Origin: Leucobacter chromiireducens subsp. solipictus | GTDB lineage: Bacteria > Actinomycetota > Actinomycetes > Actinomycetales > Microbacteriaceae | NCBI RefSeq assembly: GCF_016758195.1 | Contig: NZ_QYAC01000006.1 | Coordinates: 186,001-250,000 of the forward strand | DNA: 64,000 nucleotides | Direction of reading: 5' to 3' | Part shown: piece after piece, positions 54,826 through 64,000 of the stretch | Layout of the letters: every line of letters begins with the position of its first letter | Numbering within the stretch: position 1 is the stretch's first letter | The notes under the pieces: model-generated | Seen by the model: the letters and a program-made list of their open reading frames with translations, nothing else | Databases searched by the model: none | Told to the model about the DNA's origin: nothing | Program-made: the position numbers and the translations under genes

Positions 54826-55013
54826 ATCGGGGTCTTATGAGGCAGGATCGTGACCTGGCAGCCGTGTCCGCATGACGTGCCACGTTGGCTCACTCGGCCC
54901 GCCTGTCATCGGGTACGAGCTTGTATCCAGGTGAGTTCCCAGCCCTGCCATCCACTGGCCTGACACGATGGAGGCACCCACCGCTCCCACTCGACGAACA
55001 GGTCACACATCGC

Positions 55014-55967
55014 GTGAAGAAGCCCCTGAAGATCACCCTCGTTGCGTTCGGCACGGTCGCCGGCCTCCTGATCGCAACGCTTGCCACCACCACCATCGTG
55101 AACGCCGTGCAGACCCCGCGTGAGGTTGCGGCGCTGGAGCCCTACGGCGAACTGGTTCCGGTGGCGGGCAAGCACATGAACGTCGCGGAGTTCGGTGACG
55201 GCGAGAACACGATCGTGCTGACCCCCGGGGCGGGAACGGCGTCGCCCGTGGCGGATTTTGCGCCGGTGATCCGCGGGCTCGAGGAAGACTACCGGATTCT
55301 CGCGGTTGAGCCGTTCGGGACGGGGCTCAGCGACCAGGCGGACACCCCGCGTACCACCGAGAACATTGTGCGCGAGATTCACGAGGCCGTCGCAAGCTTT
55401 GGCGTGGACGAGTACGTCCTGATGGGGCACTCGATCACCGGGATCTACGGGCTCGCCTACGCGAACACGTACCCGGAAGAGGTCACCGCGTTTGTGGGGA
55501 TCGACACCTCCGTCCCGGAACAGCCCGGCATGGACGACGTCCCGGGGATCATTTCCGTGGCTCCTGCGCTGCGGGGCCTGGGGCTGTTGCGCGCGGTGAC
55601 CGCGATCTCGGGCAACCCGCTCGAGGGGAACCCCGCCTACACGGATGAGGATCGGGAACGCATGGACGTGCTGGCACTGCGGAACAGTATGGCCCCCACG
55701 TACCTCGATGAGGTGCACCATCTCGGGGAGAACTTCGCGAGCGCACAGGGTACGACCTTCCCGAAAGAGTTGCCGCTGTTGTTGATGTACCAGGCGGAGA
55801 ACCCCGCATTCCCGACGTGGGTCGAGATGCATGAAGCGCAAGCGGCGACCGTCGACGTTGCCGTGACGCGCGAGATCGATGCCGACCACTATCTGCATCA
55901 CACGCGGAGCGATGAGGTTGTGGCGGCAACGCGGGAGTTCCTGGCCAGCCTCCCCGCCCGCGGCTAA
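55014..55967 (+). CDS. Alpha/beta hydrolase, membrane-anchored or secreted
   Basis: 317 residues from GTG 55014 (VKKPLKITLV). A basic tip and one hydrophobic helix (about 6-25) form a signal anchor, so the enzyme acts outside the cell. The hydrolase core has the oxyanion segment VLTPGAGTASP, nucleophile S140 in LMGHSITG, and the late catalytic His in IDADHYLHH. The substrate is unknown. Longer in-frame starts exist from 54885, but the anchor lies naturally at this start. Its stop overlaps that of the convergent ChrA gene by four bases. Confidence 0.83.
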   Translation: MKKPLKITLVAFGTVAGLLIATLATTTIVNAVQTPREVAALEPYGELVPVAGKHMNVAEFGDGENTIVLTPGAGTASPVADFAPVIRGLEEDYRILAVEPFGTGLSDQADTPRTTENIVREIHEAVASFGVDEYVLMGHSITGIYGLAYANTYPEEVTAFVGIDTSVPEQPGMDDVPGIISVAPALRGLGLLRAVTAISGNPLEGNPAYTDEDRERMDVLALRNSMAPTYLDEVHHLGENFASAQGTTFPKELPLLLMYQAENPAFPTWVEMHEAQAATVDVAVTREIDADHYLHHTRSDEVVAATREFLASLPARG

Positions 55968-57199
55968 GCCAGTCCGGTGAGGGCCGCGGCGAGGCCGCCC
56001 GCCGCCCCCACGCACACGACGACCCACGCAGGGAGCTTCGCCCAGGTGAGCAGCGCGACGCAGCCGAGCGCGAGGACCAGCTGCCAGGGTCCGACGAGTG
56101 TCGTGGTGATCGCTGGCGTAATGAGGGCCGCGGTGAGGATGCCGACCACACCCGCGTTGGCCCCGTGCAGGAGTGCGGCGGCCCAGCCGCGAGCGCGCAG
56201 CCGCTCCCAGAACGGCAGCACCCCGAGGAGCAGCAGGAACCCGGGCAGGAAGATCCCGCACAGGGCGAGGGCCGCGCCCGCGAGGCCGCCCGGGCCGAGC
56301 CCGGAGAGCGCCCCGAGGTAGGCGGCGACCGTGAAGAGCGGACCGGGCACGGCTTGCGCCGCGCCGTATCCGGCGAAGAACGCGTCGGCGCTGAGATCGC
56401 CCGTCGCGACGAGGCCGGATTCCAAGAGCGGCAGCACAACGTGCCCGCCACCGAACACGAGCGATCCGGCGCGGAACATGACGTCGAAGAGTGCGACCCC
56501 CGATCCCGGCAGCGCCAGCGCGAGGATCGGACCACCCAGCAGGAGCGCGGCGAACATGACCAGGCACATGACCCCGATACTCCGGGAGACGGCGAACCGC
56601 AGCGGCGACCCCGGGGCGGCGGGGATGCGGCGACACCACAGCGCGCCGGCGGCAGCACCGAGCGCGATCCCCGCGACCGGTCCGAGCATGCCCCCGACGA
56701 GCAGCGCCGTGCCGCCCGCGGCGATCGCGATCAGCGCCCGGCGCACGTCGGGCGTGAGGGTGCGTGCCATTCCCCACACGGCGTGGGCGATCACGGCGAC
56801 CGCGACCACCTGCAACCCTGCAAGCAGGCCCGCACCGAGCGGGCCGGTGAGCCGGTGAGCGCCGAGCGCAAACGCGAACATGAGCGCGGCGGAGGGGAGC
56901 GTAAACGCGACGAAGGCCGCGAGCGCCCCGCGAATTCCCGCGCGGTGCAGACCGATCCCAAACCCGACCTGACTTGACGCGGGCCCGGGAAGGAACTGGC
57001 AGAGCGCGATGAGGTCAGCGAGTTGCGCGTCAGTGAGCCAGCGCCGGCGCTCGGTAATCTCGGTGCGGAAGTACCCCAGGTGGGCGATCGGGCCGCCGAA
57101 GGAGGTGAGGCCGAGCTTGCCGAAGACCCTGAACACTTCCCACGCCGCGGCCCAGGTGGGGCGGGCGGGCGCGGAATCCGGAACATCCGAGGGCGGCAT
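55964..57199 (-). CDS. chrA: Chromate efflux transporter, ChrA/CHR family
   Basis: 411 residues, the two-domain long form. Each half carries the CHR motif: KLGLTSFGGPIAHLGYFR near the start and LVFGGGHVVLPLLESGLVA in the second half, along with QFLPGPASSQVGFGIG and AAQAVPGPLFTVAAYLG. About ten membrane helices. It exports chromate, or imports/exports a related oxyanion. ATG at 57199; the longer frame to 57355 overlaps the divergent GTPase start and is not conserved-looking. Confidence 0.9.
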   Translation of the reverse strand: MPPSDVPDSAPARPTWAAAWEVFRVFGKLGLTSFGGPIAHLGYFRTEITERRRWLTDAQLADLIALCQFLPGPASSQVGFGIGLHRAGIRGALAAFVAFTLPSAALMFAFALGAHRLTGPLGAGLLAGLQVVAVAVIAHAVWGMARTLTPDVRRALIAIAAGGTALLVGGMLGPVAGIALGAAAGALWCRRIPAAPGSPLRFAVSRSIGVMCLVMFAALLLGGPILALALPGSGVALFDVMFRAGSLVFGGGHVVLPLLESGLVATGDLSADAFFAGYGAAQAVPGPLFTVAAYLGALSGLGPGGLAGAALALCGIFLPGFLLLLGVLPFWERLRARGWAAALLHGANAGVVGILTAALITPAITTTLVGPWQLVLALGCVALLTWAKLPAWVVVCVGAAGGLAAALTGLA

Positions 57200-57353
57200 G
57201 GACCTACCGTAGCGGGGCTCAGGAAACAGTGGGTGAACGCGGAAGGCGCGGCGGGTTGGGGGTATCTCGGTGCGTTCGCGCGCCGGCCCCGCTGAGCTAC
57301 GCTGACACCAGGCACGCACCGGACCGCGGTGCGGGACGACAGATGGGGTGCGC

Positions 57354-58538
57354 ATGTCGCGGAGCGGTGATCGTAAGAATGTGCGTGGCGACGCTGGAGG
57401 TCCTGAGTCGGGGACACCCGGGTACGCCGAGGCATTCCTTCAGGGGAGCGCGTCCGCGCGGGACGCATACGGGCGATTCAATCTGGGAATCGTCGGAAAT
57501 ACGGGAGTGGGGAAGTCCTCACTCGTCAACGCGGTCTTCGGCCGCGATCACGCGAAAGTCGGCAAAGGCCTGCCGGTCACGCGCGGCGTCCACTATTACC
57601 ACGATGCGTCGCTCGGGATCTGGGATTTCGAGGGCTTCGAGATTGGTTCCGCGCAGAGTCCCCGCGACATGCTGCGGGAGAATCTTGCGACCATCGCCCG
57701 GCGACCCGCGGAGGAACAGATCGCGGTGGTGTGGTACTGCGTGAGTGCCCAAGCAGACCGCCTCACGGAGCACGATCTCACGATGATCCGCGAGCTCGAT
57801 GCGTCAGGGCTCCCCGTCATTCTGGTGCTCACCAAAGTTGCGTGGACCCGAAACCCCGTGACGGGAAAGCATCGCGCCCCGCGAGACGTTGAAGAGTTCC
57901 GGGACTGGTGCGAGAACCCCGTCGATGCGGATGGCGTCCCGGTTGATCTCCCGGTACAGCGGGTGCTGTTGACCGCGGCACAGGGCAAGGACGGAAAGGG
58001 CGTGGGCTTCGGGCTCAGTGAACTCGTGGCGGAGACGCTGAGCCTCGCGCCGGACAACGAGAAGGATGCCTTTCGGGTGGCGCAGCGACTGAGTCTTCCC
58101 ATGAAGCGACAGATGGCCCGTCCCGTGATTCTGACCGCCTCAGCGGCGTCCGCGACGGCGGCCGCGGCGCCGATACCGTTTGCGGACGCGGCGGTGCTCG
58201 CCCCGATCCAGATGACGATGATGGGTCGCATCTCGGTGATCTACGACCTCGAACTCGCGACCATGTTGTCGGCGTCGACGCTCGCCCAGTTGGGGACACA
58301 GATCACCGGGCGGGCGCTGGCGCGCAGCTTTATTAAGCTCATTCCGGCGGCGGGGAATGTGATCAACGGGTCGATCGCCTTCGCACTGACCGCAGCCACG
58401 GGCGAAGCCTGGGTCAGGCTGTGCGAGGCGCTGCACACGGGGAAGATCGATCAGTCTGAACTGGGGCAGGTGTGGCGGGATTTCAGCCCGACCGTGGTGA
58501 ACGTCGTCGCAAACCTGGTGAAGGAGCGCGGGCGCTAG
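57354..58538 (+). CDS. Era/YcjX-like GTPase with C-terminal hydrophobic domain
   Basis: 394 residues from ATG 57354 (GTG at 57348 also possible). The G domain has GNTGVGKS (48-55), a conserved Thr in PVTRGVHYY (G2), DFEGFEIG in place of the DxxG of G3, and LVLTKVA as an NKxD-like G4 with Thr for Asn. After about residue 215 comes an Ala-rich hydrophobic region (ILTASAASATAAAAPIPFADAAVLAP), similar to DUF697-type GTPases that associate with membranes. Function unknown; no partner gene adjoins it. Confidence 0.78.
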   Translation: MSRSGDRKNVRGDAGGPESGTPGYAEAFLQGSASARDAYGRFNLGIVGNTGVGKSSLVNAVFGRDHAKVGKGLPVTRGVHYYHDASLGIWDFEGFEIGSAQSPRDMLRENLATIARRPAEEQIAVVWYCVSAQADRLTEHDLTMIRELDASGLPVILVLTKVAWTRNPVTGKHRAPRDVEEFRDWCENPVDADGVPVDLPVQRVLLTAAQGKDGKGVGFGLSELVAETLSLAPDNEKDAFRVAQRLSLPMKRQMARPVILTASAASATAAAAPIPFADAAVLAPIQMTMMGRISVIYDLELATMLSASTLAQLGTQITGRALARSFIKLIPAAGNVINGSIAFALTAATGEAWVRLCEALHTGKIDQSELGQVWRDFSPTVVNVVANLVKERGR

Positions 58539-58576
58539 CCCACCGACACCTCCCCCGCAATCCAGCCGAGTCGGCC

Positions 58577-59578
58577 TCAGCCGGGGGTCACCGCCGGAGC
58601 GTTCGGGCCGGTGAGCACGCGGAGCGCCGCGGGGCGTACGGAGACGGTGGCGGGGAGGGCACCCACACGCTCGCCGTCCACGTAGATCCCGAGCGGGTGA
58701 TCCGCCGCGAGCCGGAATTCCCGGCCCGAGTCGACCGCGACCCCGCGGATGCTGAGGTGCGCCCCGCGGTAGGCGGCGAGGAGGACCGCGGCGACGCGGG
58801 CGACGGACCCGCCCCACAGGCCCACCACGTCGAGGCGTCCGTCGTCGATGCGGGAGTTCGGGCTGACGCGGATCCCGCCGCCGTACTGGCCGTGGTTCGC
58901 GATCGCGACGAACCAGCCGCGGCCGGATCGTTCACGGCCGTCGACGGAGAGCGTGTAATGCGCGCCACGGAACTGAAACAGCGCGCGCACGCCGCCCACG
59001 AGGTACGTGAACGGCCCAAGCTTCCACCGCACCGCGTTCCCCAGCTCGTTTGCGACACCGTCGAAACCGGTCGCGCAGACGCCCAGGTAGCCGAGCCCGC
59101 GTGCGGCGGGTCCGTCTTCCGTCGTGATCCATGCCAGATCGCTGTGTCCTTCCCGGAGTTCGGGGAGGCGGCGCACGGTAGCTGCGGGATCGAGGCCGAG
59201 CCCGAAACGGCGCACCGTGTCGTTGCCGCGCCCGCCCGCGAGGGGGAGCAGCAGTGCGCCGGTTTCGGCGGCGGCCCCTGCGGCGGCACCAATGAGTCCG
59301 TCGCCGCCGAGCGCGAGCACCAGCGCGTCGGGACCGGCCGCCCGGACTTGGGCCCTGGCGTCGGCGAGGCTCTCGCTGCGGTGCACGTGCGCGCGAATCC
59401 CGTGCGCCGCGAGCTCGGTGACCACCGCGCCAAGGGCGCGCTCTCCGCGGCCGCCGCCGGAGACGGGGCTGACGAGGAGGAGCACGCGGCGCGACGTCCA
59501 CTCGGGGAGTGCGGCGCGCGTGGGGTCTGGCGCCGGCACCCCCGAGGGCGCGGCGTGTGCGGGAACTGACTCGGTCAT
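58577..59578 (-). CDS. Diacylglycerol/lipid kinase family protein
   Basis: 333 residues, DAGK catalytic fold. VSPVSGGGRGERALG opens the domain (about 37-51), the ATP-binding GGDG is near residue 92, and GRGNDTVRRFGL and YLGVCATGFDG follow. In mycobacteria the related lipid kinase Rv2252 is the neighbour of an alkyl-DHAP-synthase-like gene, and such a gene lies 3 kb away here. It phosphorylates a lipid alcohol, perhaps diacylglycerol. ATG at 59578; AAGGAG is rather far upstream (about 13 bases). Confidence 0.88.
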   Translation of the reverse strand: MTESVPAHAAPSGVPAPDPTRAALPEWTSRRVLLLVSPVSGGGRGERALGAVVTELAAHGIRAHVHRSESLADARAQVRAAGPDALVLALGGDGLIGAAAGAAAETGALLLPLAGGRGNDTVRRFGLGLDPAATVRRLPELREGHSDLAWITTEDGPAARGLGYLGVCATGFDGVANELGNAVRWKLGPFTYLVGGVRALFQFRGAHYTLSVDGRERSGRGWFVAIANHGQYGGGIRVSPNSRIDDGRLDVVGLWGGSVARVAAVLLAAYRGAHLSIRGVAVDSGREFRLAADHPLGIYVDGERVGALPATVSVRPAALRVLTGPNAPAVTPG

Positions 59579-59676
59579 GTGAGCGTCGGTGCTCCTTCGC
59601 GGGTCGGTGAGTGGGACGGTGGGGCGGACAGCGGCTGCTGCGCTTGGCTGTTCGCAGCGTAGCGTGTGCTGGGCGA

Positions 59677-61320
59677 TCAGGGGAAACCCGCGCCGCCGGC
59701 GCGAGTCACGAGCGCGGTGACCGCCGGGAGCGCGGCGCGGGCCAGCGCGGGATCGAGCGCGAGGCGCGTGCGGCGTTCCAGTACGTCCGCGGGCGTACGC
59801 GCCCCCTCCGCCCGCACCGCGAAGACGACCTCTGCCCGGGTGATCCCGCTTCCCGGCGTGAGCTCCTCCGCAAGGGCAGGATCGGCCGTCGCGAGCGCGG
59901 CGATGCGGGCCCGTTCCGCCCCGTAGCGCGCGGTGAGTCGTGCCATGACCGCCCCGCCGGGATCCGGGACGGGCCACGGGACGTCCCCGAATTCCCCCGA
60001 ACCGGGAGCGCCGAGCAGCGGGACCCGCGTCGTGACCGCTCGTGCGGCGCGCTGTCCGGCCCCGACGCCGAGTCGGCGCGCGGCCGCGTCCACCGCATCC
60101 TCCGCCATGCGCCGGTACACGGTGAGCTTGCCGCCGGTGATGGCAATCGGTTCGCCCGGTTCGTCGCGCACCAGGTGCCGGCGCGAGGCGGCAGCGGGAT
60201 CGTCGCCCGCGCCGAGGAGGGGGCGGAGCCCCGCGAAACTGCTGAGGACGTCGGCGCGGGTGAGCGGGGCGTTGAGCGCGGCGCTCGCGGTGCGGAGCAG
60301 GAAATCGACGTCAGCGTCGGGAACCGCCGGCGCGTAACCATCGGCACCGGGCGCGGGATCGTCGGTGAGGCCCAGGTAGCAGAGCCCGTTCGGCTGGGGC
60401 AGCACAAAGACGTAGCGGCCGAAGTGACCGGGCACGGGGGCGGTGAGGACGGCGCGCGGATCCCCGAACACCGCCGACCGGAAGACGAGGTGGGTGCCGC
60501 GGCTCGGCGTGAGCGGGAGTCCCGGAGCGAAGCTGCCGGCCCACACCCCGGCCGCGTTGATCACCACGCGTGCGCGCAGCCGGAGCTCCCCGCCGGATCC
60601 CGGATCGAGCAGCGCTTCCCGGTCGGTGGCGTGGAGCACCCGGCAGCCGGTGACGATGTGTGCACCGTGCCGGGCCGCCGTCCGGGCGATGTCGATCACG
60701 AGCCGGGCGTCGTCGTCCACGGCCCCGTCCCAGTACACGAGCCCGCCGCGGAGCCCGTCCTCCCGGAGCGTGGGCGCGAGCAGCCGCGCGCCGCGCGCGT
60801 CGACGCGGCGCGGACGGGGCAGGACGTGCGCCGAGAGCCCGCTCGCCGCGCGCAGCGTGTCGGCCAGGCGCACGCCGATCTCGGTGAGGGTGTCCGCACT
60901 GCGTCCGGTGGCGCGTCCGGCAGCGCGTCCGGTAGCGCGTCCGGCGGCGCGTCCGGTAGCGCGTCCGGCGGCGGGGAAGCGGGGCACGAGAAAGGCGCGC
61001 GGGCGCACGAGATGGGGTGCGATCCACCGCATCAGGGCGGCCCGCTCCACCGCGGATTCCCAGGCCAGCGGCAGATCGCCGTGGGCGAGGTAACGGAGGC
61101 CGCCGTGCACGAGCTTGGAGCTGAAGCCGCTCGTGCCGCTCGCCAGATCCCGCGCCTCGCACAGCGCGACGCTGAGCCCCCGCGTCGCGGCGTCGAGGGC
61201 CACGCCGGCACCGGTCACGCCACCCCCAATGACGAGCACGTCGACCTCGTGCTCGGCAAGGTGGGCGAGCGCGGCAGCCCGCGTCCGCTCGTTCAGGTCG
61301 CCGGGACGTTCGGAGAACAT
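59677..61320 (-). CDS. glpD: Glycerol-3-phosphate dehydrogenase, FAD-dependent
   Basis: 547 residues. It oxidises sn-glycerol 3-phosphate to dihydroxyacetone phosphate, passing electrons to the quinone pool. FAD motif GGGVTGAG (32-39), LASGTSGFSSKLVHGGLRYL (family signature), TAPVPGHFGRYVFVLPQ and AITGGKLTVYRRMAEDAVD late. Residues about 115-141 are an inserted repeat of AAGRATGR units, from a 12-bp repeat (60898-60975) in a surface loop. It sits 52 bases downstream of the TetR gene on the same strand. Confidence 0.93.
   Translation of the reverse strand: MFSERPGDLNERTRAAALAHLAEHEVDVLVIGGGVTGAGVALDAATRGLSVALCEARDLASGTSGFSSKLVHGGLRYLAHGDLPLAWESAVERAALMRWIAPHLVRPRAFLVPRFPAAGRATGRAAGRATGRAAGRATGRSADTLTEIGVRLADTLRAASGLSAHVLPRPRRVDARGARLLAPTLREDGLRGGLVYWDGAVDDDARLVIDIARTAARHGAHIVTGCRVLHATDREALLDPGSGGELRLRARVVINAAGVWAGSFAPGLPLTPSRGTHLVFRSAVFGDPRAVLTAPVPGHFGRYVFVLPQPNGLCYLGLTDDPAPGADGYAPAVPDADVDFLLRTASAALNAPLTRADVLSSFAGLRPLLGAGDDPAAASRRHLVRDEPGEPIAITGGKLTVYRRMAEDAVDAAARRLGVGAGQRAARAVTTRVPLLGAPGSGEFGDVPWPVPDPGGAVMARLTARYGAERARIAALATADPALAEELTPGSGITRAEVVFAVRAEGARTPADVLERRTRLALDPALARAALPAVTALVTRAGGAGFP
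60898..60975. repeat. 12-bp tandem repeat inside glpD
   Basis: Units of GCGTCCGGTGGC, GCGTCCGGCAGC and GCGTCCGGTAGC alternate about six times in frame, coding the ATGRAAGR repeat in a loop of GlpD. Confidence 0.85.
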
Positions 61321-61372
61321 CGTGCTCCCGTCTCGGGCCGCCGTCGGTGCCGGCCCGTCGTGGTGGGGTGGT

Positions 61373-62548
<1,176 letters not shown>

Positions 62549-62565
62549 GTGTCACACTGTAACGC

Positions 62566-64000
62566 ATGGCCGCCGATGTGACCGAGACCGTTCCGGAAGC
62601 TCCCTGGTGGGGCTGGGCCCCCCAGCGCCCCGATGGTGGAGTGCCGGAGGGGATCCGGCGGGTGCTGCGCGAACGCTTCGGGGCCGAACTGCCCGCGGGT
62701 ACCCCGCCGGTTGCGGCGGCCGATGCCGTCCTCCCGGAGCCCGTGCTGAGCGCCGCGGCTCGTGCGGCGCTCGCCGCCGCGGTCGGTGCCCCGGAGCCGA
62801 GCGTCCCGGAGCCGGGTGCCCCGGAGCCGGGTGCCCCGGAGCCGAGCGGCCTGGAGCCGAGCGGCCTGGAGCCGAGCGGCCTGGAGCCGAGCGGCCTGGA
62901 GCCGAGCGGACCGGGATCGAGCGTCCCGGAGTCGAGCAAGCCCGCGGGTGCGTCCGCGCCGCCTGCGGGGGCCGGCAACGCGCCCGCGCCGCGCGGCTCG
63001 GTGTCGCAACGGCACGAGGATCGGCTCCGGCACGCCGCGGGAAAGCACACCCCGGACCTGATCCGGCAGCGCGCGGGTCGGCCGATCGGGGCGCCGGACG
63101 CGGTGGTGCGGCCGGCCTCGACCGCGGCGATCCCCGCCGTGCTCGCGGCTTGTGTGCAACACCGCGTGGCGGTGGTCCCCTTCGGCGGGGGCACCAGTGT
63201 GGTGGGCGGGGTCGCCCCGCTCCGGGGCGCGCAGCACGCAGTCATCGCGCTCGATCTGACGGGCCTCACCGCGCTGCGATCGCTGGACGAGACCGACCGT
63301 ACCGCGACGTTCGAGGCGGGGATCCGAGGCCCCGCGCTCGAGGCTGCGCTCGCGGCGCGCGGCTTCACCCTCGGGCACCTGCCGCAATCCCACCAGCAGG
63401 CGACGCTGGGTGGCTACGCCGCGACCCGCTCGGCCGGTCAGGCCTCCACCGGATACGGGGCCATCGCGGACCTCATCACCGGGATCCGGATCGAGACGCC
63501 CAGTGGACCGCTGGAACTCGGCGGTCGCGGCCCGGCCTCGGCCGCGGGGCCAGACCTCCGGCAGCTCGTGATCGGGAGCGAGGGCACGCTCGGCGTGATC
63601 ACGGAGGTGACCGTCGCGATCCGGCCACGGCCCACGCAGAAAGCGTACGGTTCATGGGCCTTCCCGTCGTTCGCCGCCGGTGCCGAGGCGGTGCGCGCGC
63701 TTGCACAGCACGGCTCGCCCGGCGATCTCCCCGAGGTGTGTCGCCTGAGCGACGAGGAAGAAACCGCGCTCACTCTGGCGCAGTCCGCGGGCACCGGGAC
63801 GGCGCTCCTGCGGCGCTGGCTCGGCGTGCGCGGGATCCACACCCCGGCCCTGTTGCTCGGCGTGTGGGAGGGCACCGATGCTCGGGTGCGCGGCAGACGC
63901 GGCCGTGCCGCGAAGATCCTGCGCCGTCACGGCGGAGTGCCGACCACGGGCATCCCCGCCGCCGCGTGGGACACCGGCCGGTTCGGCGCCCCGCGGCTGC
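62566..64000 (+). CDS. Alkyldihydroxyacetone-phosphate synthase-like FAD protein, partial
   Basis: 478 codons from ATG 62566 to the window edge with no stop; the C-terminus is missing. The opening PEAPWWGWAPQRPDGG is typical of this family. The PCMH FAD-binding domain has HAAGKHTPDLIRQRAG, VVPFGGGTSVVGG (about 203-215), RSAGQASTGYGAIADLI and GSEGTLGVITEVT. Between them, residues about 75-124 are repeats of PEPSGLEPSG, from 15-bp units, not expected in the family. Eukaryotic relatives form the ether bond of plasmalogens; the bacterial role is uncertain. Divergent from tetR-glpD. Confidence 0.88.
   Translation, partial: MAADVTETVPEAPWWGWAPQRPDGGVPEGIRRVLRERFGAELPAGTPPVAAADAVLPEPVLSAAARAALAAAVGAPEPSVPEPGAPEPGAPEPSGLEPSGLEPSGLEPSGLEPSGPGSSVPESSKPAGASAPPAGAGNAPAPRGSVSQRHEDRLRHAAGKHTPDLIRQRAGRPIGAPDAVVRPASTAAIPAVLAACVQHRVAVVPFGGGTSVVGGVAPLRGAQHAVIALDLTGLTALRSLDETDRTATFEAGIRGPALEAALAARGFTLGHLPQSHQQATLGGYAATRSAGQASTGYGAIADLITGIRIETPSGPLELGGRGPASAAGPDLRQLVIGSEGTLGVITEVTVAIRPRPTQKAYGSWAFPSFAAGAEAVRALAQHGSPGDLPEVCRLSDEEETALTLAQSAGTGTALLRRWLGVRGIHTPALLLGVWEGTDARVRGRRGRAAKILRRHGGVPTTGIPAAAWDTGRFGAPRL
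62788..62935. repeat. 15-bp tandem repeat inside the alkyl-DHAP-synthase-like gene
   Basis: Units of GCCCCGGAGCCGGGT, then four copies of GGCCTGGAGCCGAGC, in frame, coding APEPG and GLEPS pentapeptides in a linker before the FAD domain. Confidence 0.88.

Noticed and set aside
54885-55013. Longer N-terminus for the alpha/beta hydrolase
   Set aside because: The added 43 residues are not hydrophobic or family-like. GTG at 55014 puts a basic tip directly before the membrane anchor.
53731-57199. Multi-gene defence island around the Abi-like gene
   Set aside because: Neighbours are a hydrolase, a ChrA transporter and a ClbS/DfsB protein, none with a clear defence role or shared operon.

Overview
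The window is very GC-rich DNA with dense genes, GTG/TTG starts, many 4-base ATGA overlaps and guanosine-pentaphosphatase, DUF3516, DUF2130 and TM0106-type genes. This suggests an actinobacterium, most likely of the Microbacteriaceae (Leucobacter-like). That placement is inferred from gene content and composition, not from a marker gene. I support about 54 protein genes, one tRNA (Gln, CUG) and no rRNA, CRISPR array, transposase or integrase.

Layout. (1) 1-7556: one plus-strand operon-like run with the end of an amidohydrolase, a complete family-5 ABC importer (lipoprotein, two permeases, double ATPase), a PhzS-like FAD monooxygenase and a DUF3237 protein; it looks like an uptake-plus-catabolism unit for an unknown small molecule. 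(2) 7769-13425: a small lipoprotein, a ThDP enzyme, an IclR regulator and, divergent from it, a MobA-type aromatic hydroxylase with a clean palindromic operator between them. (3) 13700-18478: semialdehyde dehydrogenase, APC permease and polyamine-oxidase-like enzyme, a plausible amine utilisation set. (4) 18938-30859: DUF4349 lipoprotein, MFS exporter, DEAD-box RNA helicase, a 1223-residue TM0106 nuclease-helicase, DUF998-like membrane protein and aminotransferase. (5) 30883-38725: alanine dehydrogenase with divergent Lrp, nicotinamidase, Na+/H+ antiporter, AlkZ-like winged-helix protein, Old Yellow Enzyme, and a membrane protein/HTH pair. (6) 38760-46844: ABC-2 exporter, DUF2130 and DUF3516 helicase, DeoC, Ppx/GppA. 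(7) 46841-52162: LysR regulator, Orn/Lys/Arg decarboxylase, APC permease, double universal stress protein. (8) 52292-58538: tRNA-Gln, VOC and ClbS/DfsB proteins, an Abi-like HEPN protein that stands apart in composition, a hydrolase, a ChrA transporter and an orphan GTPase. (9) 58577-64000: lipid kinase, GlpD, a TetR regulator with a remarkable Thr-rich repeat tail, and a divergent alkyl-DHAP-synthase-like flavoprotein cut by the window edge.

The most distinctive signals are not genes. Two families of sequence-conserved hairpins are scattered between genes: one with 22-23 bp stems and a compensatory base change, another sharing a GAAAAT core in four intergenic regions. In addition, short tandem repeats recur both in spacers and, in frame, inside linkers and tails of unrelated proteins. 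I found no obviously new multi-gene defence or biosynthetic system. The best candidates for novelty are the hairpin families, the TetR repeat tail and the unassigned catabolic operon at the left end.
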